NCBI GenBank assembly: GCA_002007465.1
Contig: LNAC01000337.1
Location: 714,986 to 778,985, forward strand
DNA length: 64,000 bases
Origin: Ailurus styani
Lineage: Eukaryota; Chordata; Mammalia; Carnivora; Ailuridae
Direction: 5' to 3'
The notes beneath the pieces were generated by a model. It was given only the letters and a program-made list of their open reading frames with translations, did not search any database and was not told where the DNA came from. Position 1 is the stretch's first letter. Each line of letters starts with the position of its first letter. The position numbers and the translations under genes are program-made. This document shows, in pieces, positions 12,748 to 24,700 of this stretch.

Positions 12748-15700
12748 CTGGGGGAGAGAGGAACAGAAAGACACCCATTAAATTTTCAACAGAAGGAAGA
12801 ACAAGAAGAAAAGAAGGCCCGGCGCTGCCTGCGAGGGGAAAAAAAGGTCACGGAGAAAAATATAAAAGGGTTTTTCTGAGTGTGGGTGTGTGTCCAAGTG
12901 AAAGCAAATATCAAAAAGGATCTGGGGAATAAAGAAGGAGCTGAGGAGGAAGGTGCGGAATGAAAAGGCACGCATTTGGCAGAGAACGGATTAAACATGG
13001 GCGGTGCAGGAAGCACAGAGGAGAGGAGTCACCACAGGAGCTCCTGCAAGGCGCCGCCCGGCCTGGAACCCCGTGTCCACACCGGTGCTGTGCCAGGGAG
13101 ACCGGGGGGAGCTCGCTGTCCCCACAGCCCTTCCTGTGGGCCAGGCGTTTCCGTGGGACGCGGCCCTGTTCACAGGAGAGATGGTCGTGCTCGTAACTGA
13201 GGCAGCTCGCTGGGGTTGCCCGTCCCGCAGCCACTAACCCTCTCCGGCTGGACGGCCCGTGCAGACAGGAGCCTTTCTGTCGTCTCCAGACCCCAGTCAT
13301 GGCCACCACACCGGCACTGGCTTGAACAAACCCAGCCTACACTGTCTGTCCTTGGCGACGAGCCATTAAGAGCCCAGGCTGGAAGGTTCGGCTACGTTTT
13401 CATGACGGGTTGACTGCCCAATCTTGTTTTTCTTAACTTGGAGACCAAGGGGTTTTCTTCACATATTAAAGAAACCAAATACCACTCCTGAAATAAAGTA
13501 GAAAAAAAAGGAAAAAAAGGGAAAAAAGGGAAAAAAAGGGAAAAAAAAGAAAAAAATTTTAAAAAATAAAATTAAGTGAAAACGGTGAATGTTTAAGAGA
13601 AGGACCATCTCCAGGGCGCCTGGGTGGCTCAGCTGTTAAACGACCGCCTTCGGCTCGGGTCGTGATCCCAGGACCCTGCTCAGCGGGAAGCCTGCTTCTC
13701 CCGCTCCTGCTCCCCTGCTCGTGTTCCCTTTCTCACTGTCTTTCTCTCTGTCAAATAAATAAATAAAATCTTTGAAAAAAAAAAGAGAGAATGACCATCA
13801 GCAAAGGTTTACCCCTCAGGGGCGATGTGCTTGACTCACTGTGTGGAGGACAGCAGTGATCACATCGAAAGTGACTGGCAATGTCACTCACTAAGGGGAC
13901 ATGGGGGACGATGAAGGCCAACGGTGACTGAGACCTTTCTACACGCCAAGCCCTGTGCTCGGTATGCAAAGAGGTGTAGCCAACCTGTCCCAGGTCACAG
14001 AACCACTAGGCGGCCAAGCTGGGATTCAAAGCCTTGTCTGTGTGACATCAAACCCACACTTAACTTCCAGTTCTGGGCAGATGTCACATGTGCCTTCTGT
14101 CATAAAAAGCTATAAAACTGACCAAAATGTGTAAAACAACTCTTTCCAGGCATTGGGCCGCTGACAGCACAGGGCCGTGACCCTTGAGAGAAGGCAGACA
14201 CCCAAAGTGAGTCCCACCTTCACCCTGGATTTCTACCTACAAGCACTTTTCAAACCACAGCACAGCACAGGAGAGGGGAGGCAAACTCAGAGCAGTGGGA
14301 ACCAAAGACTGGACTGGGAAGTGGGATTTGGGGACCAAGGTGATGGAGAGAAGGGAGCTGTGCAGAGAAGTAGCTCCACAAGCCCTGGGGTCTTCAGTCA
14401 ATGCAAAGCCGCACACGTGGTGAGTGAGACTCCCCACCCCCGAGACAAGCTCCCGGGAGGCTGGGAACTGAGCGGGAGATGCTGGCCCTCGGACAGCCAG
14501 AGGTGGGGAGGGGTGGTGCCGGGTGCCCAATCAGCTGAGACTCCGAGTGCGGGGGCACATGAGACCAAGAGGACACACACTCTGGCCTCATCTCAACAAA
14601 CACGAAAAGTCAGCCTCCATGGGATCAAGCTGATCCTGCAGCAAATTCACTGCCTGTTAGAACTCAACTCTTAACTAAGCAGAACCACACCATCTAGACT
14701 CTCAGCCACGGGAGAACCACAATGTCTAGTATATAGTAAGAAACTACTTGAGGTGCAAAAATCGATCAATTGATCAATCAGGAAAGTGTGACCCCCTACA
14801 AAGAGAGAAAACAGGCTACAGAATCAGATCAAGAGATGACACGGATGTCAGAACAAGCACATGAGAACTCTACAACAGCTCTTATAAGTATGTTTAAAAC
14901 TGTAAAGGAAAAGATTGTTAAAATGAGTGAAAAGTTGGGGAATCCCAGCAGAAAAATGGAAACTATATAAAAGAACCAGATGCAAATTCTAGAACTGAAA
15001 AAATACATATCTTAAGTGGAAAAATCCTTGGATAGGCTACAATCTGTGAATCTGAAGACAAGAAAACAGGCCATAGAAAGTATCCAAACTGAAGCAAAGA
15101 GAAGGTTAAGGGAGGCCTGGAAAGAAAGAATAGACCCATAGGGACCTGGTAGACAGTATCAGTCAGTCTTACATAAACGTCATCTGAGTTCCAGAAAGGA
15201 GAGAGAGAGAGAGAGGGAAGGAGAGAGAGAGGAAAGTGGGGGAATGAGGGAGAAAGGAGGGAGGGAAGGATGGAGAAGAACGGAGGGAGGAGGGAGGAAG
15301 AGGCAGAAAAAATATTTGAGAAAATAATGGCAAGAGAATTTCACAAACTGAAAAAATAATTTCAAAATGTGGTGAAAAATATCAATCCACAGATCCGAGA
15401 ATCTCTGAGACCCAAGCAGAATAAACACAAAGTAAACCCCACCTCCCCACCTTGATACTTCATAGTTAAATTTCTGAAAACTAAAGACAAAGAGAAATAC
15501 TGAAAGCAGCTGGGTGGGGGAGATGCTTTGTATGTAGGGGAACAAGGATAAAAATAATCTCTAAGTTCTCATCAGAAGTGACGCAAGTCATAAGACAATG
15601 GGATGACATGTTTAAAGCACTAAGAGGAAACCAGCTGTCAACACAGATTTCTACGTGCAGCAGAAGCGTCCTTCAAGAACGAAGGCGGAATAAAGACATC

Positions 15701-18700
15701 TCCAGCAGATGAAAGCTGAATTTGTCGCCAGCAGACCTGCGCTACAAGAAATGTTAAAGGAAGTTCTTTAGGCGGATAGACAATATCAGATGGGAATGCA
15801 GATCTAAACAAACAAGGGGTGATAAGAGCGGGTGTCAAACAGAGACTTTCCTCTTCATTTCTTCCCTTAAAAAAGCCAAGTGACTAAAGCAAAAATAACC
15901 ACAATATATCACAGAGTTTATAACATGTAGAAATAAAAGGTATGACCAAAAATAACACAAGGGAGAGGAGCAAGGTAAATGGGGAGATGTCCACTGTAGG
16001 TTCTCCCGTCACAGTAGTAACTCAAGACACACCCTGAGACATGGTGATGCTTTGTGACCCCTCAAGCAACCACGGACAAAACAAAGCCGAGAGATACCGC
16101 TGAAAAGGCAACGGAGGAAATCAAAGGCATTATTAAACAACATCTGGTTAATCCAACAGTTGGCAGGAATGGAGGAACAGAGAAGAAGTAACAGAAGGCA
16201 AAAACCAGGATGGTAGGCTTGAAACCATACTAAAAATGACTTAAAATGGAGATGTACTTCAATGAAAAGGCAGAAAATGCCAGACTGGATTTTTAAGAAA
16301 GCAAGACCCAATTATACGTTGTGTACAAGACATGTATTTAGAATACAAGACGCAGATAATTTAAAAGAAAAAGGACAGAGGATATACCAACCAGACACTA
16401 ATCGTAAGAGAGCCAGAGAACTCCGTGACTCTAAGGCGAGGTACACTCCAGGAAAGAGCATTACTGGGGAGACAGCGGAGCATTTCCCAATGAGAAAGGG
16501 GTCATTTCATCAAGAAGACGCAGCAGTCCTCCGAGTACATGCTCCCAGTAACGTGGCTTCAGATGACACGGGGCAGAGATTGGCAGAGCAATAGACTCAT
16601 TCGCAGTCGGAGCTGGAGATTTTAATGTATCTCCCTTGCTAACTGAGATAATAGTAGTGAGAAATCATCAAGGACAGGGGAGAACCAAACAACCCCGTCA
16701 GACACTGTCCCCTAACTGACAGTGGGGCGGGGTACATATTCTTCTCAAGTGCACACGGAATCTACCAACAGAGACCCCACACTGAGCCATAAAAAAGTAT
16801 CAGTAAATTTCAAAGGACTGAAATCATACAAGGTATGTTCTCGGAGCACAACAGAATTAGAAATCAGTACTCTTCCCCCAAATCTGGAAAATTCCCAAAT
16901 ATTTGGAAATTAAGCAATACACGTGTACATAACACGTAAGTCAAAAAAGAAACCACGATGAGTGTCCGACTCTTAATTTCAGCTCAGGTTGTGATGTCAG
17001 GGTCATGGGATCAAGCCCCACATTGGGCTCCGCGCTTGGTGGAGTTGGCTTGAGATTCTCTTTCCCTCTGCCCCTCCCACTCGTGTTCTCTCTCTCTGAA
17101 ATGAATAAATAAACTTAAAAAAAAAAAGAAAGAAACCACGAGGCAGATAAAATATTTCGAACTGAATGATAAAACACAACAGATTAAAATTTTGGAAGAT
17201 GCAGCTAAAGAAGTGCTTAGAGGAAAATGTGGAGTGTTCAGGGCTTACATTCGGTAAGATTGGTTTAAAACTCCCGCCTACAACCACCTCGCGCCACGAT
17301 GTCCCAGGAAGAAAACACTGTAACCATCTCCTGGCTCCTCATGGCTCCCAGCACCGAGGCTCCGACACAGTCAGACCTGGAACCACACTGGGGTGAACTC
17401 CTCTCCCCTTGTTCACTCCCCGCCCCCAGCCCGGTCGTGCACCTGGATCCCTACGTTCATCTCTGGTTCTTTCGACACCTTCCCTGCACTCGTAGAGCTG
17501 GCACTCAATGAGGGCGATGATGATATTTTTAAAATTTTTTAATTAAAAAAAATTTTTTTAAGTAATCTCTATACCCAACGTGGGGCACACAAACTCACAA
17601 CTCCAAGATCAAGAGTCCCACGCTCTCCCAACTGAGCCAGCCAGGTGGCCCTATCTATGATCATGGTATTTTAATAAACTTCTTCATGATTGTCTCTGGT
17701 TAGAAAACTTGTGCTCATTGAAATAAAAAAATTCAGAGCTGTAGAATACGCCACGGTACATACACAGCCAGCTTGATGAGCTCCTTCGGATGGTTTCTGC
17801 GTGTACACTAACACGGTTTTTAAACAAGAATGGGATCAGGCCCTGAACGCTGTCGAATGACTGGCTCTCCACCCCGCCCCTCATTACACAACAGATCACC
17901 GACATCGTGTTTCAGCAGAATCACATCCACAGAGCGAAGTCACGGGGCCCCAGGATTTGAGGGCTTCCCACCAATGGTGCCTCTGTCTTTCAAAAAGTGG
18001 TGCCTTTTTACAGTCTCACCGATTGTACACCCAAGTCTTCCAATCAACCTTGTTGGCGTGAACGTTAGGTTGCTTGCTTGTTCGGAGCTGTTTTTCTGTT
18101 GCAGAAGAGCCATAAATGGGGAGAGGAGCTGGGCTGGGGGGTGGCCCCAGGGAGCAGGCGGCTCCGGGAGCTCTGGGCACACACCGGCCTCCGTAGAGAG
18201 CCCTCCGTGGACAGCGCCTCTGCCAACCGGAGCTCCCTCAGGAGGGTTTACGGAATTCTCGTGAGGTCTTGAACTTACCAAGAATGCCTTGGAGAAATGA
18301 GAACTTTCTGAGTTAGGTCAATTACTGAAAAAAAGCCCTCAAAAGGCTCTTTAGCCCACAAAGCAGAAACCGTGATGAGCTTTCCTATTTTCATTTTTGG
18401 AAGAAATGTAGGCCCGCAATGTCATTTTTCATGATTGGGACGCAGAAAACAACGTAAAGTGAAAAACGCTTTTCTTGAATGACTGCTTGCAGAAACAGCA
18501 AACGGCACAGCGACAAGGCTGTGTGGTCACTAAGGTGCTGTGTTGAGGGCTGAGGCTTTTAGACGCCCCTCCGCCGTCCCCGCCCTTGGTGCCACAGTCC
18601 CCTCCATAAACACATGGGTGCAGGGACAAGCGGGCCAGTGCTCACTCTTACCAAAGGAGCCACAACCGTAGCTGCAAATTCATCCTTATAATACTTCAAG

Positions 18701-21700
18701 AGGTAAAACCCAAAGAAAGAATTACCTGAATAATTCAGTTTAAATTTTTTTTAAAATCTGCATTTTTCATCCTGAGGTGTCCAGAGTGTTTTCCATGCTA
18801 ATCGAACCAGCGTACGACTATTTAGTGTTTTCACAAGATTACTGGTAGGACTGCTGTTTTTCGTTACTAGTCAGAATACTCAGTTCCCTAGCTTCATGTT
18901 ATGGGTACGAGTTTTGTTACTGACTCCTGGCTAGTCTGTCAGTGGCTTTGGGATTTTATATTGGAGGAAACCCACTTGAAAAGCATCTTTAGAGGCGCCT
19001 GGGTGGCTCTGTTGGCTGGGCAGCTGCCTTGGGCTCAGGTCATGATCCTGGAGTCTTGGGATGGAGCCCCATGTCGGGCTCCCGGCTCAGCAGAGAGCCT
19101 GCTTCTCCCTCTGACCCTCTCCCTTCTCATGCTGTTTTTCTCTCACTCTCCTTCGCTCAAATAAATAAATAAATAACAATCTTCAAAAAAAAAAAAAAAT
19201 CTTTATCAAACCTTGGTCCTTCTGGGTGGTCCATATATATTTGTGCATGTTTGTAAACACGTGTATTTCTATGACGTATCTACAGAATTTGGAGGCATGT
19301 ATATGCATATTTTTATATTTGGGGCTCAGGATTCTTTTTTTTCTTCATAACTAGAGGCGACTCGGGCTTGTGGGGCATTTCCTGGAACTGGTGTTGGTGG
19401 CCAAGGTGGCTCTTGCTTCTTTGTCCTTCCCCATTCCTATCCTCCGGTAGGCAGGCTGGCATCCCCCACCGCCAAGGGACCACCTTGGGACAGGCCTGGA
19501 GAACTGATTTCAATATTTTCTCCCCTCCTGGTGAAATATTTATTGAAACTGTACGAGCCAGGAGTCCTCCTCTGGTTCAGAAATTGTTTGCCTGCGAGCA
19601 CGCTGACCTGGGTTGGGGGGGAGCCAAACGGGACCGGAGAAAAGAAATCAGCAGCAGCCCCGGATTACAAAAGAGCTGTGGATTCTGGGGAGGCCGCGGG
19701 GGCTGGAGGAGGCGCCCCACTGCGGAGCCCAGAACTGCTCCAGAGGCTGGAACAAATGACGGCTGGAAACGCGCTGGCTCTCTGGGCTGCGGATGCGTTT
19801 TTAGTGGTTAGTGCTTTTATGGCCATATTCTCTGTGAGGAACAAAGCTGATCCATGTATAGATGGACGACCTGAACATTGCTGAAGGCAGAGAGCAAGAA
19901 AGAGAAGCGAGACTGATCTCACCACCACCGCGAGGCGGGAAAGCCTGGGAGGCAGGGGGGCCGGGGAAGTCTCCGGAAACAGGGCGCGGCCGGGGCACTC
20001 ACCGTTGACGAGGCTGTATTTCTGGGCCAGGAGGGCGGCCTGCAGGCTTTTCCCACTGCCCACGGGCCCGCAAAGCAGCACCCGCGGGGTGAACGGGGCA
20101 TTAGATCGGTGGTTGGTTTGGACGTAGGTCAGAGCTGGAAAGAGAGGAGGGGAGGGTAGTAAACTCGGGCCCTAAAATAAGGGAAACCAACTTCCAGCAC
20201 CTGTGCTCGGGCTCTTTCAACAGCAGTGATTATTTCTCTCGCTTACAGCTGCGCAGAGGCCCTCTGCAAGTGAATCGACAACCTTAAAGGTTGTGCTATT
20301 GATTGTCATCATCATAACGTCATACGCACCAGCTTGTGTGAACTGCTAATACTAAATATATAGTAATTTAGTAATAGCTAAATACTCTGTGGGCATGATC
20401 TCATTCCACTGGTGCAACATTCCCACGAGAGACGTAGTGCTCTGGCCCCATTTTGCCGAGAGCTGGCTGGGCTGGAGGGGGGGGGCTCTCCCCAACCCAC
20501 TGCCCTGGTAACATTTCCTGCCCCTGAGCATAAGCTGGAGGAAGCCATCCCAGCCCCTCCATCCTCAGAACAGCCACGATCCAGGCACATCTGAAATGTA
20601 CCAACACTACCGGCAAAGCCGCCTGCTTACAAATGATGCTTAATTTACAGTAAATAACTAAGTTAATTAGAAGTAATGATCCCCCAGACAGTCTCAACAT
20701 CTAATTATTCTTTTTAAAAATGTGTGGTTGCTGGATGCACTGCAAAGAGATTAAAAAAACAACACAGAGAGAATTTTGCATTCCAATTTTCAATTTATCT
20801 GTCTGCATTATTAATTAATAATAATTAATATGCAGACACTCACATTTTTATTTACAATTCCAGGCATGAATTCTTTATGAACGATCATATGAACTTTTAA
20901 ATTTAATTAAGTAATTTGGAAGTAATTAATGTGTAAATTCAGAATCATGCCATAAGATAAATGTTGTGGCTGTTTATCTTCAGAGTGCAGTGTTTGCTGC
21001 TAAAGACCCTTCCGAGATGCAAAACCACTGAAAAATGGCACAGTATCCATAGCCTGGCTTGTTTCAGAGATATTTTCTAGACATCCCCCCGCTGGCAGAC
21101 TGACCCCCTCGGGGAGTGAGGCTGTGTGGTCCCTGGGCTTTCAGTCCACCGGCAGGTGGGGGCCAAGGGAACAGCCAGGCCAGGGAGCTCAGAAGTACCT
21201 CCCCACCAAAAACAAAACTTTTCTTCAAGAGATTTGAGGGAATATACCAAAAGGGGCCATTGTCAACTGTCAAGTGTCATTTTTATTGTGTCATCTACCC
21301 GGCATTGCATAGAAGGGGATACTTGGCTATGGAGACAATTATAAATTATAATTCAGCTTCTCTGGGATAGAATCGTCTAACTTTCCCTGGCCTTTTTGGA
21401 CAGGACGTTGAGTCTCAACAGCAATGATGTCTGACATTACTGAGCTCTTCTCTACAGCAGTTGCTGGACTCACCACTGTGGTTACGTGATTTGCAGAATT
21501 CCAAGGAATCCTCACCCAAGCTGATGCAGAAGATACGATTTTTGTTCCCATTTTAGGGATGACAAAACTGAGGCCAATAGGGGGAAGAGAGTTGCCCAAG
21601 ACTGCACAGCTGATGCATGGTGGGGATGAGATTTGAACACAGGGCTGCTGGCTCCAAAGTCTCAGGGCTCAATCTTTACCTATACACACTCGCACACACA

Positions 21701-24700
21701 CACGCACACACATGCACACACACGCACACACGCACAGGCACCTGCTCTAGCGCTGTCCGTGAACCTTTGTTAATGCTCCAGTGACAGTGCAGGGATGGGC
21801 GTGGGGCGTCTTACCCCTGCTCTAAATGGACTCAAGACCCTGAGTCATGTTGCGGGTTGACCCTGGGATGAGGAGGGCCGAGGTGCACGCGGAGCCCACC
21901 GCCGTTAGCATTTACCCTGGTAGAAGACGTCCACACACGGCTGGTCAGCATTGATGACTTTCAGGATTTTGGGGTAAGCAGGGAGGATCCTGATGATGTT
22001 TCTGTGATACTCCAGCAGTTTCCGCGCCGTCTCCAGCTCCAAGATGCCCCCTGGCACTATTAGTCGGTTCTGAATTTCAGATTCGGAGGGCCAGTCAAAG
22101 GTGGTGTGATAAATCTCTGCATGGGGGAGAGGCATGTGGTTAGAGTCACTGCCCAGAGTGTGCAGTCTGGGGGGGGGGCAAAGCCTGTGTGAGTCCTGGG
22201 GTGCTGATCCACCCGAAGTGTGCAGGGGGAACTTGGGCTCTGGAGCTGCTCTTAGGTCTCTGTTAATAATCCCCAAAGGATGAGGGGGCGCCTGCGGGGT
22301 GCTGTTGGTTCAGTGTCTGACTTGTTTCGGCTAGGGTCCTGATCCCGGGGTCGTGGGATCAAGCCCTGCGTCTGGCTCTGTGCTCAGCACAGAGTCTGCT
22401 TAGGATTCTCTGCCCCTCCTGCCGTGCTCTCTCTCTCTCCAAAATGAATAAATAAATCTTAAAAAACAAAGAACAAAAGGATGAGGATTCTCAGCACAAG
22501 GGGAAGGACAGCTGTGGCTGTGGCTTCTAAGGTTCTAAGGGCTCCCTGTGATGGGCCACCTGCACAGACCCGTCTTCACAGCAATCAGATCACAAGGTAG
22601 GTCTCACTCCAGGGACAGGTAAGGAAACTGAGTCTTGGTGATGTTGGGCAACTCATCCCACATCACACAGATGGAAGGGCGGGGGCTAGGGTCCACAAGC
22701 CCAGGGCTGTCTGCTGCCAAAGCCTAAGGCCAGAGGTCAAGGGCTCCAAGCCCCTGCTGAACTGCCTAGTCTTTGAGAGTCGAGACCCAGCTCAACATCT
22801 CCAGGGCTCCTCCTTCAGCCCCACCTCCTCCTCTGCTGGAGTTTATCATCTCCCAAGTGACTTGCGGCTCCAAGCCCAGCCGGCAGCATCTGACCCCATG
22901 TGGCCACCATGGGGCCCTCTGTGGGCACCCAAGTGGAGAAGGGCTCAGTAAATGGTGGGTGGGCCGGTTACCCCGATGGTCACCGATCATCGATCACCTC
23001 TGAAACCCCATGGAGTGGGGTGCGGGTGGAGATGGCATACCTCCTGTTTGAGGGTCGACTCTCTTCCCTGAGTTCCTTTCAATCAGGACGGTGTCAGGAG
23101 CGCTCAGCACAACTGGACATGGAAAGAAGACAGCACAACCAGGCATGGTGGGGGAGCAGGTCCCAGACATTGGAATCACGTGGGCCAATAACTTAGGTCT
23201 CTCTTGCTGTGGAACAAGACACTAACACAACCGCCATCTCCCACCCCTGAGAGTCCCGTAGAGTGGTCTTCTCAGCCCCAAAACGTGAAGAGCAGTCTCA
23301 GGACAGCGGGCAGCCCACACTTGAACACTTCACCTAACAAGTTTCACTGTGATAACGCTCCGAGAGACGTCTCTGTGCGTAACGCTCTTGCCACATGTTG
23401 GACTATTTCCTAAAGGGAGTTTCTCAGGTGTGGGATTCCTGGAACAAGGAACCACCAGCGTCAAAACAAAACCCCATTCTTCTAAGAGCGATCCCTGAAT
23501 GCCTTTAGCTTTATGAAAAAATCAACTATGCCATCCTCTTTCCTGCTGGGCCTTGGATGGTATGGGGCTGAGGGTGGGCACTGGGAACAGGCGATAGAGA
23601 ACAGGGTGCTCGCTCACGGGGTGTGGGCACTGCGGCCCTGGCTGGGGGGCCCTTCGCAGACTACTCACTGACGTGTCTTGGGGTGATCCCGAGGGCCTGG
23701 ATCATCAGGGCCTGCTCCCGAGTTTCAGGGATGCCATCCAGAATCCAACCCTAGGCAGAGAATTTGGAAAGGTGCTCATCTAGCTTTACTTCTTAGATTT
23801 TTTTGGAATTATAAAAGGAATAACATAGCTTAATAGAAAAACTAGAACTTTTAAAATGAAAGGAAGTAAATGTTTCTGATAGCTACATCACCAAGCTTAA
23901 CAAGTACTGTCCATTATTACATTCCCTTCGGAATCTTACATTTATGACGATAATCACAACATAGGTACTTGATATCCTGATCTTTTCCATGACACATTAC
24001 AGCTACCAAAACACTTTCTCATACTGGCACACCTCTGCATTGTCACAATTTTCAGTGTCCACACAACGTCCCATCCAGTGAGCATGCCATAGTTGCTTAG
24101 CCACTCCCTGTGACAAAAACATTTCAACCGCTAACAATGCTCTTCGCGATCGTAATAATGGCATGATGAACAGCTTTGTGCGTAAGGTTCTGTCCACGTT
24201 GTGGATTATGTCCTACAGAGAGTTTCTTGGATGCGGGATCATGGGAGGAGGAACCACTTGAGTCAACACGAAACCCCACTTTTCTTAAGAGCAAGCCTTA
24301 GGGCGCCTGGGTGTCTCAGTTGGTTGAGTGTCAGCCTTCAGCTCAGGTCATGATCCTGGGGTCCTGGGATCGAGTCTTGCACCAGGTTCCCTGCTCACTG
24401 AGGAACCTGCTTCTCCCTCTGCCCCTCCCCCACCGCTCATGCTTGCTCTCTCACTCTCTCTCTCAAATAAATAAAACCGTTTTAAAAAGAGAGCGAGAGA
24501 GATCTGAGTTCAGGTTTCTGTTCTGTAGCCAACTTATTCCAAGGCTGAAATCCCTCAAGCTTCAGCCCCTTCTGGGTACGGTTGAGGGAACTGGTCTAGA
24601 ACATGTATTTTGGTTAACCATTTAAGTCAACTGTGAAGGAAATACATGATCTCTATACACCACGTGGAAGATACTGGAAAGCCAAAATGACAATGCAGGT

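Larger units (their letters stand above)
14700..17280 (+). mobile_element. Ancient L1/HAL1-type relic, interrupted by a SINE
   Basis: Degraded sense L1. About 15300-15780 matches the ORF1-related region (motifs AGAAATGTTAAAGGAAGTTC and GAATAAACACAAAGTAAACC). About 16270-16950 matches the ORF2 endonuclease region (CATATTCTTCTCAAGTGCAC). It continues after the SINE at 16959-17128 with GATGCAGCTAAAGAAGTGCT. Frames are broken throughout. A purine-rich stretch (15190-15310) interrupts it. Confidence 0.85.
12748..20002 (-). other. AK8 intron 9
   Basis: A 7.3-kb intron. It contains an A-rich simple repeat (13500-13560), four CAN-SINE copies (13612, 16959, 17545 and 18992), a MIR (about 13920-14080), a degraded L1 (about 14700-17280) and L1 3'-end-like sequence (about 17660-18120). 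Confidence 0.8.
20135..21915 (-). other. AK8 intron 8
   Basis: A 1.8-kb intron. It contains MIR-like sequence (about 20330-20570), a strongly AT-rich block with an imperfect palindrome (20620-21010), a second MIR (about 21430-21665) and a (CACACG)n microsatellite (about 21675-21735). Confidence 0.8.
22117..23040 (-). other. AK8 intron 7
   Basis: A 924-bp intron carrying a CAN-SINE (22286-22475) and an antisense MIR (about 22570-22730). Confidence 0.8.
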
